In this document: piece after piece, positions 35,201 to 46,255 of the stretch
Layout: every line of letters starts with the position of its first letter
Position numbering within the stretch: the first letter of the stretch is position 1
Origin: Ciona intestinalis
Lineage: Eukaryota > Chordata > Ascidiacea > Phlebobranchia > Cionidae
Direction of reading: 5' to 3'
DNA length: 64,000 nucleotides
Assembly (NCBI RefSeq): GCF_000224145.3
Contig: NC_020176.2
Coordinates: 2,050,740 to 2,114,739 of the forward strand
The notes under the pieces: model-generated
What the model was told of the DNA's origin: nothing
Seen by the model: the letters and a program-made list of their open reading frames with translations, nothing else
Database searches by the model: none
Translations under genes and position numbers: made by a program

Positions 35201-38200
35201 GGTAATGGGTTCACGGCTTGTCGCTGCTACCATTGTGGGCGTATGTATCCTTGGGCAAGACACTTAACGGCAATTGCTACAACACTAATGGGTTTTTCAA
35301 ATTATCAGTCTCTAAAATATAACCTACAAAGTAATATACTTGGTAACTCGTAAGCTGGCACGAGGTGTATGAAACAGAACACTCGTGTTATGACGACTTT
35401 TGTTTTCCGGCGACGCGAGGATAAAGTAATTTTTTTTTATTAGAAATTTATCTTATTAATAATTAAACATGAATGGCTCGTTTGTCTGCTATGGTGTAGC
35501 GACCGCGCTTATTTTCTTCCAACCAAATGTAAATTTTAATGTAAGCGTGTTTTAACAACTGTTTATTTTTCTCTATATCCTGTCTTTTCGTTTAAAATAT
35601 TTCTAAATCTTCGCTACCGTAGTTAAAGAAGCAGATCAAGTTATTATTATATTATACTGTTTCAGGAGGCAGTACCTCAAACATAGGTAAAGAAATTGGC
35701 GGAGCAATTATTGAAGTGATCATTGGTATCATATCCGGACTCGTTCTCGGGATGTTGATATCGTACATTCCATCGAGGAAGATGAGATACAGGGTAAGAC
35801 TCTTAAATGACGTATACAATGATAATATAGTAGGGTGGGGTAAGATGGAACACTTTTGGCACATATTTTCCTCGCGTGGCCGGAAAAAGACAGTCGTTGT
35901 ACTACACCTCGTGCCAGCTTACGAGTTACCATGTATGTTACTTTGTGGGTGATCAAATTTAATGGCGAAATTAAACCTTGGCTTTTAGGCGTAAGACACA
36001 AACCTTTGTATTTGTGCGCAATGCAGATTAACCTTTGCAAATGTTGTACTGTACACACTACCTGTAACTGTGTGTTCAAAGTACAAGTGTCTGTTCACGC
36101 TTCAGTATAGCTCTGGCGAAACGATTTATATGTATACAGACGGATGACATACAAAAATGCGTTGGGTTACTGATTTAACCGTGATTTATAATTACGTGCA
36201 TAACAAAGGGTAGATGGGACACTTTTTCATTCTATTGTCTCGTCCCATTTGGTACTAAACAAAGAACATTTAAAGAATTATAAAACCATATCCTCACGAC
36301 TCTCATTGCTAGACCATTTTAAGAATTATAAAACCATATCCTCACGACTCCCTTAATTGTTTAAAACCCGATCAGAAGATTTGGACATCATGTGTCAAAG
36401 GTGTTCCATCCTATTTCACATTACTATATGCATTGTTTTAAGCACGGCGACACAATTTATCCGACATTATTTCGTTCCAGCATTTTTGTCGAGGATTTCT
36501 TCTTTTGAGTATTGGAATTATTTTTGTTTTCGGAACCGAGATTTGGGGAATACCCGGTGCTGGGGCACTCTGCGCCCTCGTGATGTCGTTCACTGCGTCA
36601 CTGCACTGGAAAGAAGAAACGGTATGACGTCATAAATGTTTCATAAACTATAAAGTAGGTTGGGGTAATAAGATGGCTCTTGTTTTCATTCTCTTTTACT
36701 GTCCCATTTGGAAGTAAATACTAAGAATGTTTACAGAATTATATATGGCTCTATTAGCCTTATGATTGGTAAAAACAGGACTATAAAAAGTATGGGATAT
36801 TAGGTGTTAGCAGAAACCGTCTTACCCAACCTTTCTATATGTATTGGAAAAATGGTAAATAATAGCAAAACCAGGGCTAAATTGCAGCCAGTATCGTATA
36901 AAATTTATTCCGGGCATGATATTTGGTCCGACCTAATGCGCACGCATAGTGGTGGCCCGCTTAAACAATAGCACACGGGGACCCAATATCATGCCCGGGC
37001 CAATTTTTACCCAAAACCAGAAATCACCAAACCGCTATTTCAGATAAATACGTTTTACGCTGTTTTCGGATAAATAGTTTGAGCTTACGGCATTCTGCTA
37101 TATAGTAAGGTGGGGGACACCTTTAGCACATAATATCCAATATCATGATTGTGTTTTAAACAATTAAAACAAGGAAATAGCAGGAGTCATGAGGATACGG
37201 TTTTATAATTCTTTAAATGTTCTTTGTTTACTACAAAGGGAAAGAAAAATATGAATAAAAAAGTCTCCTTCCCCCACCCTACTATATATAGGACGCACCT
37301 TTTAAAACCAGATTGCAATAAATTTAATTGCTTTGATTTCTGGGTTAGTTTATGACTCCTGAATTTGTGGTTTTCTATATGTACAGCCCATGCAAATAAA
37401 AGCATTTTCCCAAATAATTGAACAAAAAGCTTTTTGTATTTTTTGTATGAAAGATTAAAGCCAATGGTTTTCTCAATACCAGGCACAAAACTGAATTCAA
37501 ATTTTGTATAAAACCGAACGGACGTATATACGCGCAATTTCTATTCAATAATTTGTTTGACGAAGGTTTACGTATATTAAATCAACGTCAATTGGCAAAC
37601 ACTCGACCGACATCTACAAATAGAAACGTTTATGTCGCATTGAAAAGCAAATTCTGTAACTCGAATCTAAAACCCTTGTCGGAAAGTTTAACAAATTGTT
37701 AACAAGTGTATTGAGTCGTGAGAATACCCGAACAAATTAAATTGAAAACATAATATTGATTTTAGGGTTCCAAAAAAATAATGTTGCATCCGTAGGAAGT
37801 TGCTTACGTTTGTTATATAATCTCACGATAACATTGTTAAATTGCTTAAGAATGTAATAATCCAGCTCGCAAGCTATGTTAACTGGAATTTGTTCTTTTT
37901 GCTGGCTGCTGTCTATGTAAACACTGTAGATACCACACATAGGTACAAATGGGTCGAAGTTCCAGTTCCCAGGGCATTCCTCGCGGTATGAGACCTTGAC
38001 CATAAGATTTATAACACAAACTGCGTTTCACATTTTGCACGTAAATCACTCACTAAAGTGGTATTTGAACCCTGCCTTCAACGACGTGACTGCTAGAGAC
38101 ATCGGACCTATTTCAATTAGGCTTTATAAGAAATTAAATATTAACGCAGTAGCTCGTACGGTACGATAACACATTGCGACCAATGCAAAGGCCATAGTCG

Positions 38201-41200
38201 AATAATTGTTGTAACAGTTTAACCGCGCCACTCACTGGATCAAAAAAGGCTAATGTTTATCAAGACTCTGTCACGCAAACTTTATGTACTGAGGTCTTAT
38301 AACACCCTAGTAATTAAACATGGGGATGGAATTAAACTGGGACTTACTGGCTTGTTTGCTTTCAAGTTATAAAGATAACAACGTATATATACAAAGTGCC
38401 TGTATATTTTAAACGATTTTATCAGTGTTTGAGAAACAGCATAATTATGCTGTGCCTGTTGAAAAATAGAACTTAAATTTCGTAGTGGTTTTACATAGAC
38501 GCATGCCTGCATCGTTGTGCATGGGTTTTGCATGTAAAATACTATTATTTCTATACCTTAAAATTAAGTATAGTGGGGTGGGGGAAGATGGGACACCTTT
38601 AGCACGAAATATATAAATATCCTGATCGTATTTTAAACAATTAACAATGGTCTATGAAAGTCGCGAGGACAAGGTTTTATAATTTTTTAAATGTTTTTGT
38701 TTGCTACCAAAATGTACGAGAAAATAGAATAAAAAGGTGTCCCATCTTCCCCCATCCTACAATATAAGATATTAAAAACACATAACACTTTTACCTACAA
38801 ATATTGTAGAGTGTAGGTTAGGGAAAAATGGGACTATTTTACATTATATTTTCTCGTTTCATTTGATAGTAAACAGGAACATTCGAAGAATTATAAAACC
38901 GTATGCTTACGACTCCCATAGGCCGTTGTTAATTGTTTAAATATCGTCATATTTGGATATTTGGATATTTGGATATTATGTGCTAAAATACTGTCTTCCC
39001 CACTCTACTATACCTTAGAATTCGTAGTAAAAATTTTTAATTTCAGCACCCACTGGAAAAGAGCTGGCATTTTATGTGGACAATATTTCAACCAATTCTT
39101 TTCGGACTGACTGGAACTTTAGTGGAAGTTGAAATGATGGATCGTAAGTATCTTGGATCCGTTTTAACAAAAAAAAAACACATTAAAGGACTTTTTTACA
39201 GTTTAGTATTTTTTTACATTTTAGTATTTTTTACAGTTTAATTTTTTTATTACAGTTTGGTATTGATTTTTTATTTAGAAACACCATTTAAATACGTTTG
39301 TTACTGTTTAGTATAGTTATGAATACAACTATAGTAAGCTCAGATGCGTTTTGCAAACGTATATATAGAGAGTATAGGGCCTATACTTCTATACGGTGGG
39401 GAAATGGGGCTTTTACCTCTCTTCCACGTCCCATTTGGTAGTAAACAAAGAAAATTTACATAATTAAGTAACCCCAGCCCCGCGACTTAAAAACGGCGTT
39501 GTTAATTGTTTAAAACACACTCAGGAAATAAGGTATTTATGTGCAAACGGTAGCCTATATATGACATCTCTCTCCACAGTACTATAAATTGAATATTTTA
39601 GCAAACGTATTTACATATATAAATAACACCGCACTTTGTAATACACTTACGTTTTTTGCACTTTTTTTAATATTAACAATTTTAAAATGTGTTAAAAAAA
39701 CGTGTTTAAACCTGTTTGTACAAGTACAGCTAAATGCAGATTAAGTTAATATTATATAACGTCATAATAGTGTTTGTTCGCAAACAGCTACCGAAGTTGT
39801 TAAACTGTTAAATATACAAGTCTTAATAGATCAATTGCTGCTGCTGTAAATGCATTTTTATTATACCGCAGTTCCCACTCACGTTACTGCCTGTTTGCAT
39901 TGGATTTGAAATATCAGTTTCAGTTATACTTTATACGCAAAATTTCAAGCCTAAAAAAAAACTCTCAAAATTTAATGTAAAACAATTCTTACTCTACAAT
40001 ATGGTGGGAGAAGATAGGACACCGTTTAGCTCTATTTCTCGTTCCATTTAGTAGTAAACAAAGAACCCTTTAAAGAAAAAAACTCTATCCTTACGGCTCC
40101 CATAGACCGTTGTTAATTGTTTAAATCACGATCAGGATATTTGGATATTATGCAGTAAAGGTGTCCCATTTTTCCCTACCCTACTATATTATAACAAAGC
40201 GTAAGAGTAAACTAAAAGTACAAAAAACCACGTCGAACACGCACTGTTATGTCTTTGATTAAAATATTGCTGGCAATCAGTTTTGTTTACACACTGGGCG
40301 TCAAATTTCACTGCCTCTCGTGTCGTTCACCTGGCTGAGAGAGCACTTTAAATTTTAACATGGCGGCCTACTGGACTTCGTTTATTAATTTCTGGTATTT
40401 TCCATGACGTGCGACCCTGGTATTAATCACACGGTAAACATACTCTCACGCAAAATCGTAATTTATAATAACAGCTGATAAAATGGTAAACGTTGTGACA
40501 ACTACAATTAACGGCGGTTGCAGTATATCACGTACCGTTTTATGCATCTTTGTGTGTACAACTAATGCCTGTAATCTTTTTGTTAGTATAACTTCACTGT
40601 AGACTGCTGAAGCGTAAGCATGTTTTTTGTTATTAAGAAAATCGACAATTGCTTTACAATATAAGTTTTTTAATTGTAAGCCAAAAAATATTAAAAACAG
40701 AAAAACCTACGCCTAATTAGTAAGCGGGTACAAGTTGTATGAAATAGAACACCCATGTTATAACGATTGTCGTTGTCCTACCACGCGAGGATCTATGTTA
40801 CACTCGTTTATTATATATATATATGAAACGCATATGTACAGAACAATACAAGCGTAGCCTCGCGAGACTCTAAAAGAGCGTTGTTAAACGTCCAAATCAG
40901 AATCACAAAATATGGGACTTATGTGCTAACGGTATATCCTATCTTACCCCACAGTATTATATAAAGACTGTCGTGGTCCCGGTACGCAAAAATAAATACG
41001 TTACATTCATACGTGACACGTACACGTGCCAATTGTATTGTATTAAGTAAACATTTTGCAAAGTTTGCATATTCAATGTGTGGATTTATGTATAACATTT
41101 TTTACAGCTGTCACATGTGGCCTCGGACTTGCAGTACTCGCGTGCGCCATGTGTGGCCGATTATTGATGTCCACATCGGTCACTTTCGGGTTGAATCTAA

Positions 41201-42851
41201 AACTGAAGGAAAGGTTATTTGTTTCTGTGGCGTGGATACCGAAAGGCACCGTACAGGTAAAACAAAAACACAGAATATGTTTTGATAAGATGGCCGTCAG
41301 ACTATCTTTCTCGTCCTATTTGGATGTAAATAAAGAATATTTACTGAATTATATATAGTAGGGTGGCGGAAGATGGGACACCTTTAGCATACAATATCTA
41401 TTAACAACCTGATCCTGTTTTAAACAATAGCAACGGTTTTATGAGAGTCGTAAAGATACGGTTTTATAATTCTTTGAATGAATGAATGTAACTTGTATAT
41501 ACTTCACCCTCGCGTGGCCGGAAAACGACTGTCGTTATCGCGTGGCCGGAAAACGACAGTCGTTATCACAAGGGTTTAACACCTCGTGCCAGCTTACGAG
41601 TTACCATGTATGTTACTTTGTAGGTGAATGTTCATTGTTTACTATACCAAATGCGCCGAGAAAATAGGATGGAAAGGTTTCCCGAGTCTCATATTCCCCA
41701 CCCTAATATATATAACTGTATCCACACGAAAGATTGTTTTTAATTGTTAAAAAAAACAATTAAACAGTATAGGATATTATGTGGTATAACGGTATCCATC
41801 TTACCTAACAATAATATATACACAAACCAATGTAACGCAACAGTTTGTATTTTTGTTGTATAGTAAATGGGGTAAGATGGGACACTCTTTCATTCTATTT
41901 TCTCGTCCTATTTGGTAGTAAACAAAAAAATTAAAAGAATTATAAAATTATATTCCTACAACTCCCATATACCGTTGTTAATTGTTTAAAACACGATCGG
42001 AATATTTGGATATTAAGTGTAAGGTGTCTCATCTTCCCCCGCCCTACTATATTTGTTTAATTTGTATTGTATTTCTTTGCATTCCCGAAAACTCATCAAA
42101 ACTATCTTTGTTTGCTTACAGGCTGCGCTTGGATCTACCGCATACGACCAAGCCATGAGACTGAATAAATCTGAACAAGAGATATACTGGGGCCAGCAGG
42201 TATAGGCCTATTTGCCCTGTTCTATTTTCTGAATATAATTTGCTTTATTTTTGTGGACTGGAAAATGACAGTCGTTATAACACGGGTGTTATTATACCTC
42301 ATGGTTTTTCTTTAAAAAAATAAAATAAAAATATAGCACTTCTTAAAAAAAACTTGGACGAAATAATCCTCTTCTCCATTTAGATTTTGGTTATCGCCGT
42401 CTTAGCTACGCTTATCACTGCTCCGATCGGTGCTTTCGGCATTGCAATTGCTGGTCCAAAACTTCTTTCTGTTGGGGATGGGGAAGAGCCGAATCCTAAC
42501 GATAACGAAGCTTACGAGGGCGATAATGAAAACAGTAGTAACGATGGCGGAGGTAAAGACTTTAAACAAAAGGGGCATGACCCAGCACACGATGTTCACG
42601 ACGATGGGTACATTACAACAGACACTGAAAGCGTGCAGAATGATCACGATCATCACTACATACAGCATGGCCACAAGCATCACAATAACAGTCATCATCA
42701 CGGACATCACAAAAACCATCCTCCCATGAGCCGAAATCACAGCGGACTTGAGTTCCATGTTGCAGAGCATGATCTTGATAATATAAAAGAGGAAGACGAC
42801 GAAGCAATCTCGAAAGAAGAAGCGGAAAAAGAAGAAACGACTCGTATATGA
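26210..42851 (+). CDS. SLC9B2: SLC9B/NHA-type sodium/proton antiporter (12 exons)
   Basis: Exons: 26210-26465, 27187-27378, 27764-27909, 31485-31612, 33330-33466, 34588-34764, 35666-35793, 36481-36621, 39047-39143, 41108-41256, 42122-42199, 42384-42851. GT-AG with matched phases; 698 residues. A Ser/Thr-rich cytosolic N-terminus (about 75 residues) precedes the CPA2 transporter core. Family landmarks: LPPLPPLL, NVDVSRSLRELSLTVILTRA, AAVSPAVVIPS, the ion-binding Asp pair in SGIDDVLAI (D281-D282), FQPILFGLTGT, WIPKGTVQ and ITAPIGA. All match my recollection of human NHA2. The family exchanges Na+ or Li+ for H+ across plasma or organelle membranes. Two oddities: exon 6 adds an acidic, Gly/Thr-rich loop with N-V-T and N-T-T sites, and the tail has 13 His within about 25 residues (631-655) before a Glu-rich end. 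SLC9B1 versus SLC9B2 is not separable here. Confidence 0.92.
26472..26850 (+). repeat. Older interspersed repeat interrupted by a MITE
   Basis: AATAAAAGACTGAGTATGCC and AGCTTGATTTTTGTCCGTTA match the uninterrupted copy at 4885-5045. The MITE at 26519-26722 separates the halves. Confidence 0.6.
26519..26722 (+). repeat. MITE, A-type, inserted in an older repeat
   Basis: GGTAGGGTGGGGGGAGATAG start and CTGCACCTATACTATATATT end. Confidence 0.8.
26960..27146 (+). repeat. MITE, B-type, upstream of SLC9B-like exon 2
   Basis: ACTGTGGGGTAAGATGGGAT start and CATCTTACCCCGCCCCACTA end, 41 nt before the acceptor. Confidence 0.85.
27945..28743. repeat. Three MITEs in SLC9B-like intron 3
   Basis: 27945-28143 (inverted A-type, GTTGGGGGAAGATGGGATCC start), 28143-28333 (A-type, AAGGGT-like end CCCACCCCACTATA) and 28556-28743 (mixed ends GGTAAGGTGGGGCAATGTGG / CTTACCCCGCAGTGCTATA). 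The first two abut at a shared TATA. Confidence 0.8.
28744..29754. other. SLC9B-like intron 3, unique part
   Basis: No repeat family of this window and no exon with family resemblance is visible. 29406-29639 is open for 77 codons but has no recognisable domain. Confidence 0.4.
29755..30552. repeat. MITEs, one with an expanded left end
   Basis: 29755-29966 is a MITE with a duplicated left terminus (about 40-bp unit containing TTTGTCTTTAAATCCGTAT). 30270-30552 starts with five tandem copies of a 29-bp unit (GGGACACGTTTATTTTAGTT), each containing the MITE terminus, and ends CATCTTACCCCATAGTAC. Confidence 0.8.
30808..30931. mobile_element. Short foldback element
   Basis: Perfect inverted ends GGTGGCTGTACACAGTATCC and GGATACTGTGTACAGCCACC enclose about 80 bp with further internal symmetry (GCATGC blocks). 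About 124 bp in all, unlike the MITE families; too short to encode anything. Confidence 0.7.
30944..31414. repeat. Two MITEs in SLC9B-like intron 3
   Basis: 30944-31115 (B-type left half, GGAGTGGGGTAAGATGGGAC) and 31219-31414 (A-type, complete; CCATATTTTCCCACACTAC end, 70 nt before the exon 4 acceptor). Confidence 0.75.
31643..31867 (+). repeat. MITE, hybrid B-left and A-right ends
   Basis: TATGTACTGTGGGGTAAGAT start, TTGATCGTGTTTTCAACA twice in the core, CCATCTCCCCCACCCTACTA end. Confidence 0.75.
31868..33020. other. SLC9B-like intron 4, unique part
   Basis: No exon seen. At 32725-32745 a GGTTCGAATCG string resembles a pol III B box, but no tRNA fold could be drawn around it. Confidence 0.4.
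33021..33223 (+). repeat. MITE, complete, in SLC9B-like intron 4
   Basis: TAGTACTATGGGGTAAGATT start and CCATATTCCCCACCCTACTA end, about 105 nt before exon 5. Confidence 0.8.
33450..33700 (+). repeat. Duplicated 5' splice site of SLC9B-like exon 5
   Basis: The exon end and donor, TTCTTGCAATCG-GTAAATTC, recurs at about 33571-33590 as TACTTGCAATCG-GTGAATTC, with diverged similarity continuing for about 100 bp. A third, weaker start (CTGCTGAATTCGCACAG) lies near 33680. Confidence 0.8.
33722..33969 (+). repeat. MITE left-end fragment plus a complete A-type MITE
   Basis: 33722-33745 is a B-type left end only. 33776-33969 is a well preserved copy with TAGTAGGGTAGGGGAAGATG and ATCTTCCCCCACCCTACTAT ends flanked by TATA. 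Confidence 0.85.
34150..34582 (+). repeat. Degenerate tandem array abutting SLC9B-like exon 6
   Basis: About eight copies of a 40-55-bp unit built on TTCATTTACTTTATTTCTTA and ACACAAAATTAATC. A larger unit with GCCACAAAGTAACTAAAAAC is present twice (34290 and 34540). It ends at the polypyrimidine tract of exon 6. Confidence 0.7.
34905..34978 (+). repeat. Three 27-bp tandem repeats with a TGACGT core
   Basis: AACAATGATTATGACGTTAC repeated three times, preceded at 34779-34825 by two TGACGTCATA sites. Confidence 0.7.
35166..35430 (+). mobile_element. SINE, near full length
   Basis: Head GTGGCCAGCGCGTCTGCCTG, GTAATGGGTTCACGGCTTGT (B box), body GTATGTATCCTTGGGCAAGA, tail GGTGTATGAAACAGAACACT and GACGCGAGGATAAAGTAA. 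Located in SLC9B-like intron 6. Confidence 0.85.
35465..35655 (+). repeat. Interspersed repeat D next to SLC9B-like exon 7
   Basis: TTTGTCTGCTATGGTGTAGC to GTTATTATTATATTATAC; its TTA-rich end lies about 10 nt from the exon 7 acceptor. Confidence 0.6.
35826..35960. mobile_element. MITE left end joined to a SINE tail
   Basis: 35826-35867 is the MITE terminus TATAGTAGGGTGGGGTAAGA; from 35868 the SINE tail runs on the minus strand (CTCGCGTGGCCGGAAAAAGA ... GTTACTTTGTGGGTGAT). Confidence 0.75.
36206..36840. repeat. MITEs on both sides of SLC9B-like exon 8
   Basis: 36206-36429 is an inverted A-type copy with an internal 45-bp duplication (AAGAATTATAAAACCATATC twice). 36652-36840 is a B-type copy starting AGGTTGGGGTAATAAGATGG. 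Exon 8 lies between them. Confidence 0.75.
36895..37012. mobile_element. Short inverted-repeat element
   Basis: CCGGGCATGATATTTGGTCC faces GGACCCAATATCATGCCCGG across about 50 bp. A family distinct from the common MITE. Confidence 0.65.
37100..37292 (+). repeat. MITE, A-type
   Basis: TATAGTAAGGTGGGGGACAC start and CCTTCCCCCACCCTACTATA end. Confidence 0.85.
37293..38565. other. SLC9B-like intron 8, unique part
   Basis: No repeat or exon that I can support. A minus-strand frame at 37737-38003 is open for 88 codons but matches nothing I recognise. Confidence 0.4.
38566..39014. repeat. Two MITEs upstream of SLC9B-like exon 9
   Basis: 38566-38764 (complete A-type, GTGGGGTGGGGGAAGATGGG to CATCTTCCCCCATCCTAC) and 38808-39014 (inverted A-type; TTTGGATA repeated three times). 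The latter ends 33 nt before the exon 9 acceptor. Confidence 0.85.
39393..40192. repeat. Two MITEs in SLC9B-like intron 9
   Basis: 39393-39592 (inverted, ACGGTGGGGAAATGGGGC start) and 39992-40192 (inverted A-type, ATGGTGGGAGAAGATAGGAC to CCATTTTTCCCTACCCTACT). Confidence 0.75.
40725..40970. mobile_element. SINE tail and MITE right part
   Basis: 40725-40816 is the SINE tail (ACAAGTTGTATGAAATAGAA). 40850-40970 is a MITE remnant ending CTATCTTACCCCACAGTATT. Confidence 0.65.
41354..42054. repeat. MITEs, one interrupted by a SINE
   Basis: The MITE starting TAGTAGGGTGGCGGAAGATG (41354) breaks at AATTCTTTGAATG, a minus-strand SINE tail (41480-41632, with its own 27-bp GTGGCCGGAAAACGAC duplication) follows, and the MITE resumes TTCATTGTTTACTATACCAA. 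A MITE remnant (41705-41815) and an inverted A-type copy (41860-42054) follow. Confidence 0.8.
42253..42303 (-). mobile_element. SINE tail fragment
   Basis: GGAAAATGACAGTCGTTATA and ACGGGTGTTATTATACCTCA only. Confidence 0.6.
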
Positions 42852-45800
42852 AAAAGCACCGTGCGAAGCAGCGACAAAGACTGCTTCTACATTTCTACAT
42901 TAGAAAGCGAAATCAAACAGCATCGAAATCGCGTTTTGCATGGACACGAATAATTCTTCATGAATATGAAATCTGAAGTCACTCCTATACATCACGATCT
43001 AAAATACATATGTACGTGTATTTGCGTGTATGCACTGCTTCACTGCACTGTATTCGGTTTTAACGGTGAACTGCATACACTAACTTCCTCCTTAGTAATT
43101 TAATTCATTTATAACATGATCATAGAAATTGGTATAACCTGCTTATTTTATTTCTGTCGTAAAGTTCACGTCGTTTTTTAGGGTAATATACATGCTTTTT
43201 CGCTTGGAAGTCGCACTGTTCTATTCAGCACTAAAATTATTACTCCTTTTAGTTGTAAAAATAAGGATTTATAATATAGTACTGTGGAGTAAGATGGATA
43301 CCGTTGGCACATTACTGCTCATATTTCCTAACCGAGTTTTAATGATTAACAACGCTGTTTTTAGAGGTATAGGATACGGTTACTGTAAATATGATTTGTT
43401 TACGGTAAATTGGGACAATAAAAGATAATAATAAAAACATGTACCATTTTACCCCTGCATGTGAATGCAGCATTTAGCCGTAAAATCTGTTTAGCAGTTT
43501 TCATTTTATTTTAATAACCTGCCGTTGTGTACACATAGGCAGAATTTGATCAATGGCCTGTATACTTGACTTGTTGCATATAGGATAACTTGATATGGTT
43601 TATTTAGCTCGATTACGTGTGGACATATTTGCCCTATATATGTATATATTTGCACTGTTATGTACATTCTAGGAAACGCGGTAATTTTCAAAGTCATAGC
43701 CAACTAATTTGTTTGCCTAACCCAAAGATTTCACAATATAGCAATGCTATATAGCAAAGCAATTAAATGTCTTAACCAAAGCTGGCCGACGCTAAACAAA
43801 CACCCTGAACTAATTTTACCCCTGGCCATGCTCGTAGCAGGCGTTGGCGCATGTATAGCCTATTGGGACATATAGACCTCTATGGCTAAGCTCTTTATAG
43901 TACAGTTGCGTGTTCTTTGGTTCATCAGCTGTTTTAATTGCTTCTTAATTGTACCACCTCTTCTGCATTGCGCAATCATTTAACGAAAGCCCGCTTTGCT
44001 GTTGGTAAAATTTAAAGGCTCGTTTTAATTGCTTTTGGTAACTTTTAAAAGCGCCTTTTGCTGCTGGTAGATTTCTGAACGATTATTTTAACTTGTGTTG
44101 AAGAGAATTTAATTCTATTTGCATTTGTATAGGCGACTGGGTTGCTCTCGGCTGTCTCACTGCGGTATAAATTTCTCTCGGCTGTCTCACATTCAAAACT
44201 AAAAACGCAATCAGTCTTTTTTCGGGTATAATTGGATAGTAACTATGAACTTGCATATGTACCAGGGCGGGTAAGATGGGACATATTTTCATTTCATTTT
44301 ATTGTCTCATTTGGTGGTAAAAATGAGTATTTAAAGGTGCTAAATGTATCCCATCTTTTCCACAGCACGAAACATTTAGTGTTTTTTTACATTTAGCAAA
44401 GTTTTTGTTTCCTAACTAGTTTAAGAAGCTCTTAGTCTAATTTAAAACTTGAATTTAATCTGGTTCATAAAATTACACGGCACTTCCAGACAATTAGAAT
44501 TACTTGCGTTAAACTTTAGTTTATCGTCGTAAAAACTTAATTTCCTTTGGCTGATCATTGTATATAGACAATTAGTTTAACGTGGCGTGAAATCTTTTCA
44601 ATTTTGCAACTGTAATCCTGTTGCATTGGTACAAGTGATTGAACACATCACAAAAAAGATCATAAACTGTTGAGTATAAAACGCGAGGAACTTTTCTGAA
44701 CAAAACAGTCTATTGCAGTAGTAGTTTGGCATGGTTAAAACTTTAAAACACGAACCGAATCTGTAGGTATTGACTGCTTAATGACTTTTCATAATACGGT
44801 TTGTGATAGGAATTGTTTTTTTGCTTCTAAAAAAGTCTTTGATATGCAATTGGGACATGGTTACTATATACGCAAGCGCTTCGAGCGGCAATTTAGAAAG
44901 AGTGTTATGTTTCAGTTAGAAAAACTTAGGCAGTTTTATAGACGGTATATTTTACTGGAAATTCTTATATGGATTCTGAATTTCTGGAAAATTGAAAATA
45001 TCACCTTGGTAACGACCTCGGAAATATGATATTTCTGTGTTATCGCATGGTCGTGATTCTGCCTAGCTCAGCAAAATCAATGAAATACCGGTGGTTTTTG
45101 CAGACTGCAGAGTCAGTCACATAGGTCACGTACATAGCACCATGTCACTTTCGTTAATGCGATGACGTCACAAGGTCAAGTTTGCAACGCCAGACAGATA
45201 GGAATCTTGCTATATAGTTAGTATATGCCATATACTATGTCTTTCGGTAGCGAGAAGTGATGAAGTGGCAACTTTACTAGATTACACGTAGATTGTTTAT
45301 AAACACAGCATTTTTTTGTTTTTTTTCGTGTACGTAAACAACAAAACAACAGTCGTGCAAAACGTATTACGTATATATACACTGAGGCACAAAACGTTTT
45401 GCGTATGTTTTAGCAGAGTGACGATTTGTTATGGATATATAAAAACAAAGTATATTTAAAAAAAAACTTTAATACGGTGAAGATTAGATTTTAGTACAGA
45501 CTACAGTTTATTATTAGTTTTTTTGACCAGATTTTATATGTTAGTTGGTTCAAAGAGATTAAAACCAATAGTTGGTTGATATGCATAAATCTAGTAAATT
45601 ACTAATTTTCTATTTTTATGTTAAAGCCATTTTTTTGGAATTTAAATTGTCAAAAATTAACATTTAATTCATTGTAATTCAATAAAATAAAGCATATTTA
45701 ACCACACAGCTAGTTTTAATCTTTCTATATGTACTGTTAAGTTATACAGGCATGAGCATGCCAACAATGAGCATGAAGAATAAGCCTAAAATACTGCAAA

Positions 45801-46255
45801 AATGTATAAGCGTGTACTACATTAATGTACTTATGATACTTGTATGTGTGAGTGAAAAATGGTCATGATTTTGCTTGCATTAAAAAATGCTCCAACAGCA
45901 TTTCTTAAACAGGGGTAAATTTGCCCCTGGGAGTAAATTTCTCGTGTTTAGAAGGTAAATAAGCTACCAATGAAAATCCATATCAGTTGATGGGACAGAA
46001 AAATTGTGCCAATTGTAGTATGTAACCGAACATTGAACAACTTGTTGCCAAAAAGCTAATGCATCCGCTGCATAAAATATAACTAATGTAATTAGTTGAA
46101 AAAAACTAATGCTTAATTACCTAACCAATGCTATTGTTTAATTATAGATCTGTTTAACTGAGAAAAATTTAAATATGATCTGAACAGAAAACTTTGTTAC
46201 TCTGTTCTTGCTTGGTGTGTATTAAAGTGAAAGTACGAGGTTTTCACGAAACAAG
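42852..46255. other. Intergenic region between SLC9B-like and glycogen synthase genes
   Basis: Contains the SLC9B-like 3' UTR, MITE copies at 43275-43455 (B-type) and 44265-44370 (remnant), and a short tandem pair CTCTCGGCTGTCTCAC (44148 and 44177). The rest is unique. Open frames at 44781-45029 and elsewhere resemble no family. Confidence 0.5.
45163..45178 (+). promoter_or_regulatory. CRE palindrome next to a nuclear-receptor half-site
   Basis: TGACGTCA (45163-45170) is followed after one base by AAGGTCA (45172-45178), about 1.1 kb before the glycogen synthase start. Function is inferred from motif only. Confidence 0.3.

Noticed and set aside
37737-38003. 88-codon minus-strand frame in the antiporter intron
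   Set aside because: No family resemblance, no splice partners, and the length is within chance for this window.
44781-45029. 82-codon frame between the antiporter and glycogen synthase
   Set aside because: Composition is AT-driven (F, I, K, R-rich) with no domain or promoter context.
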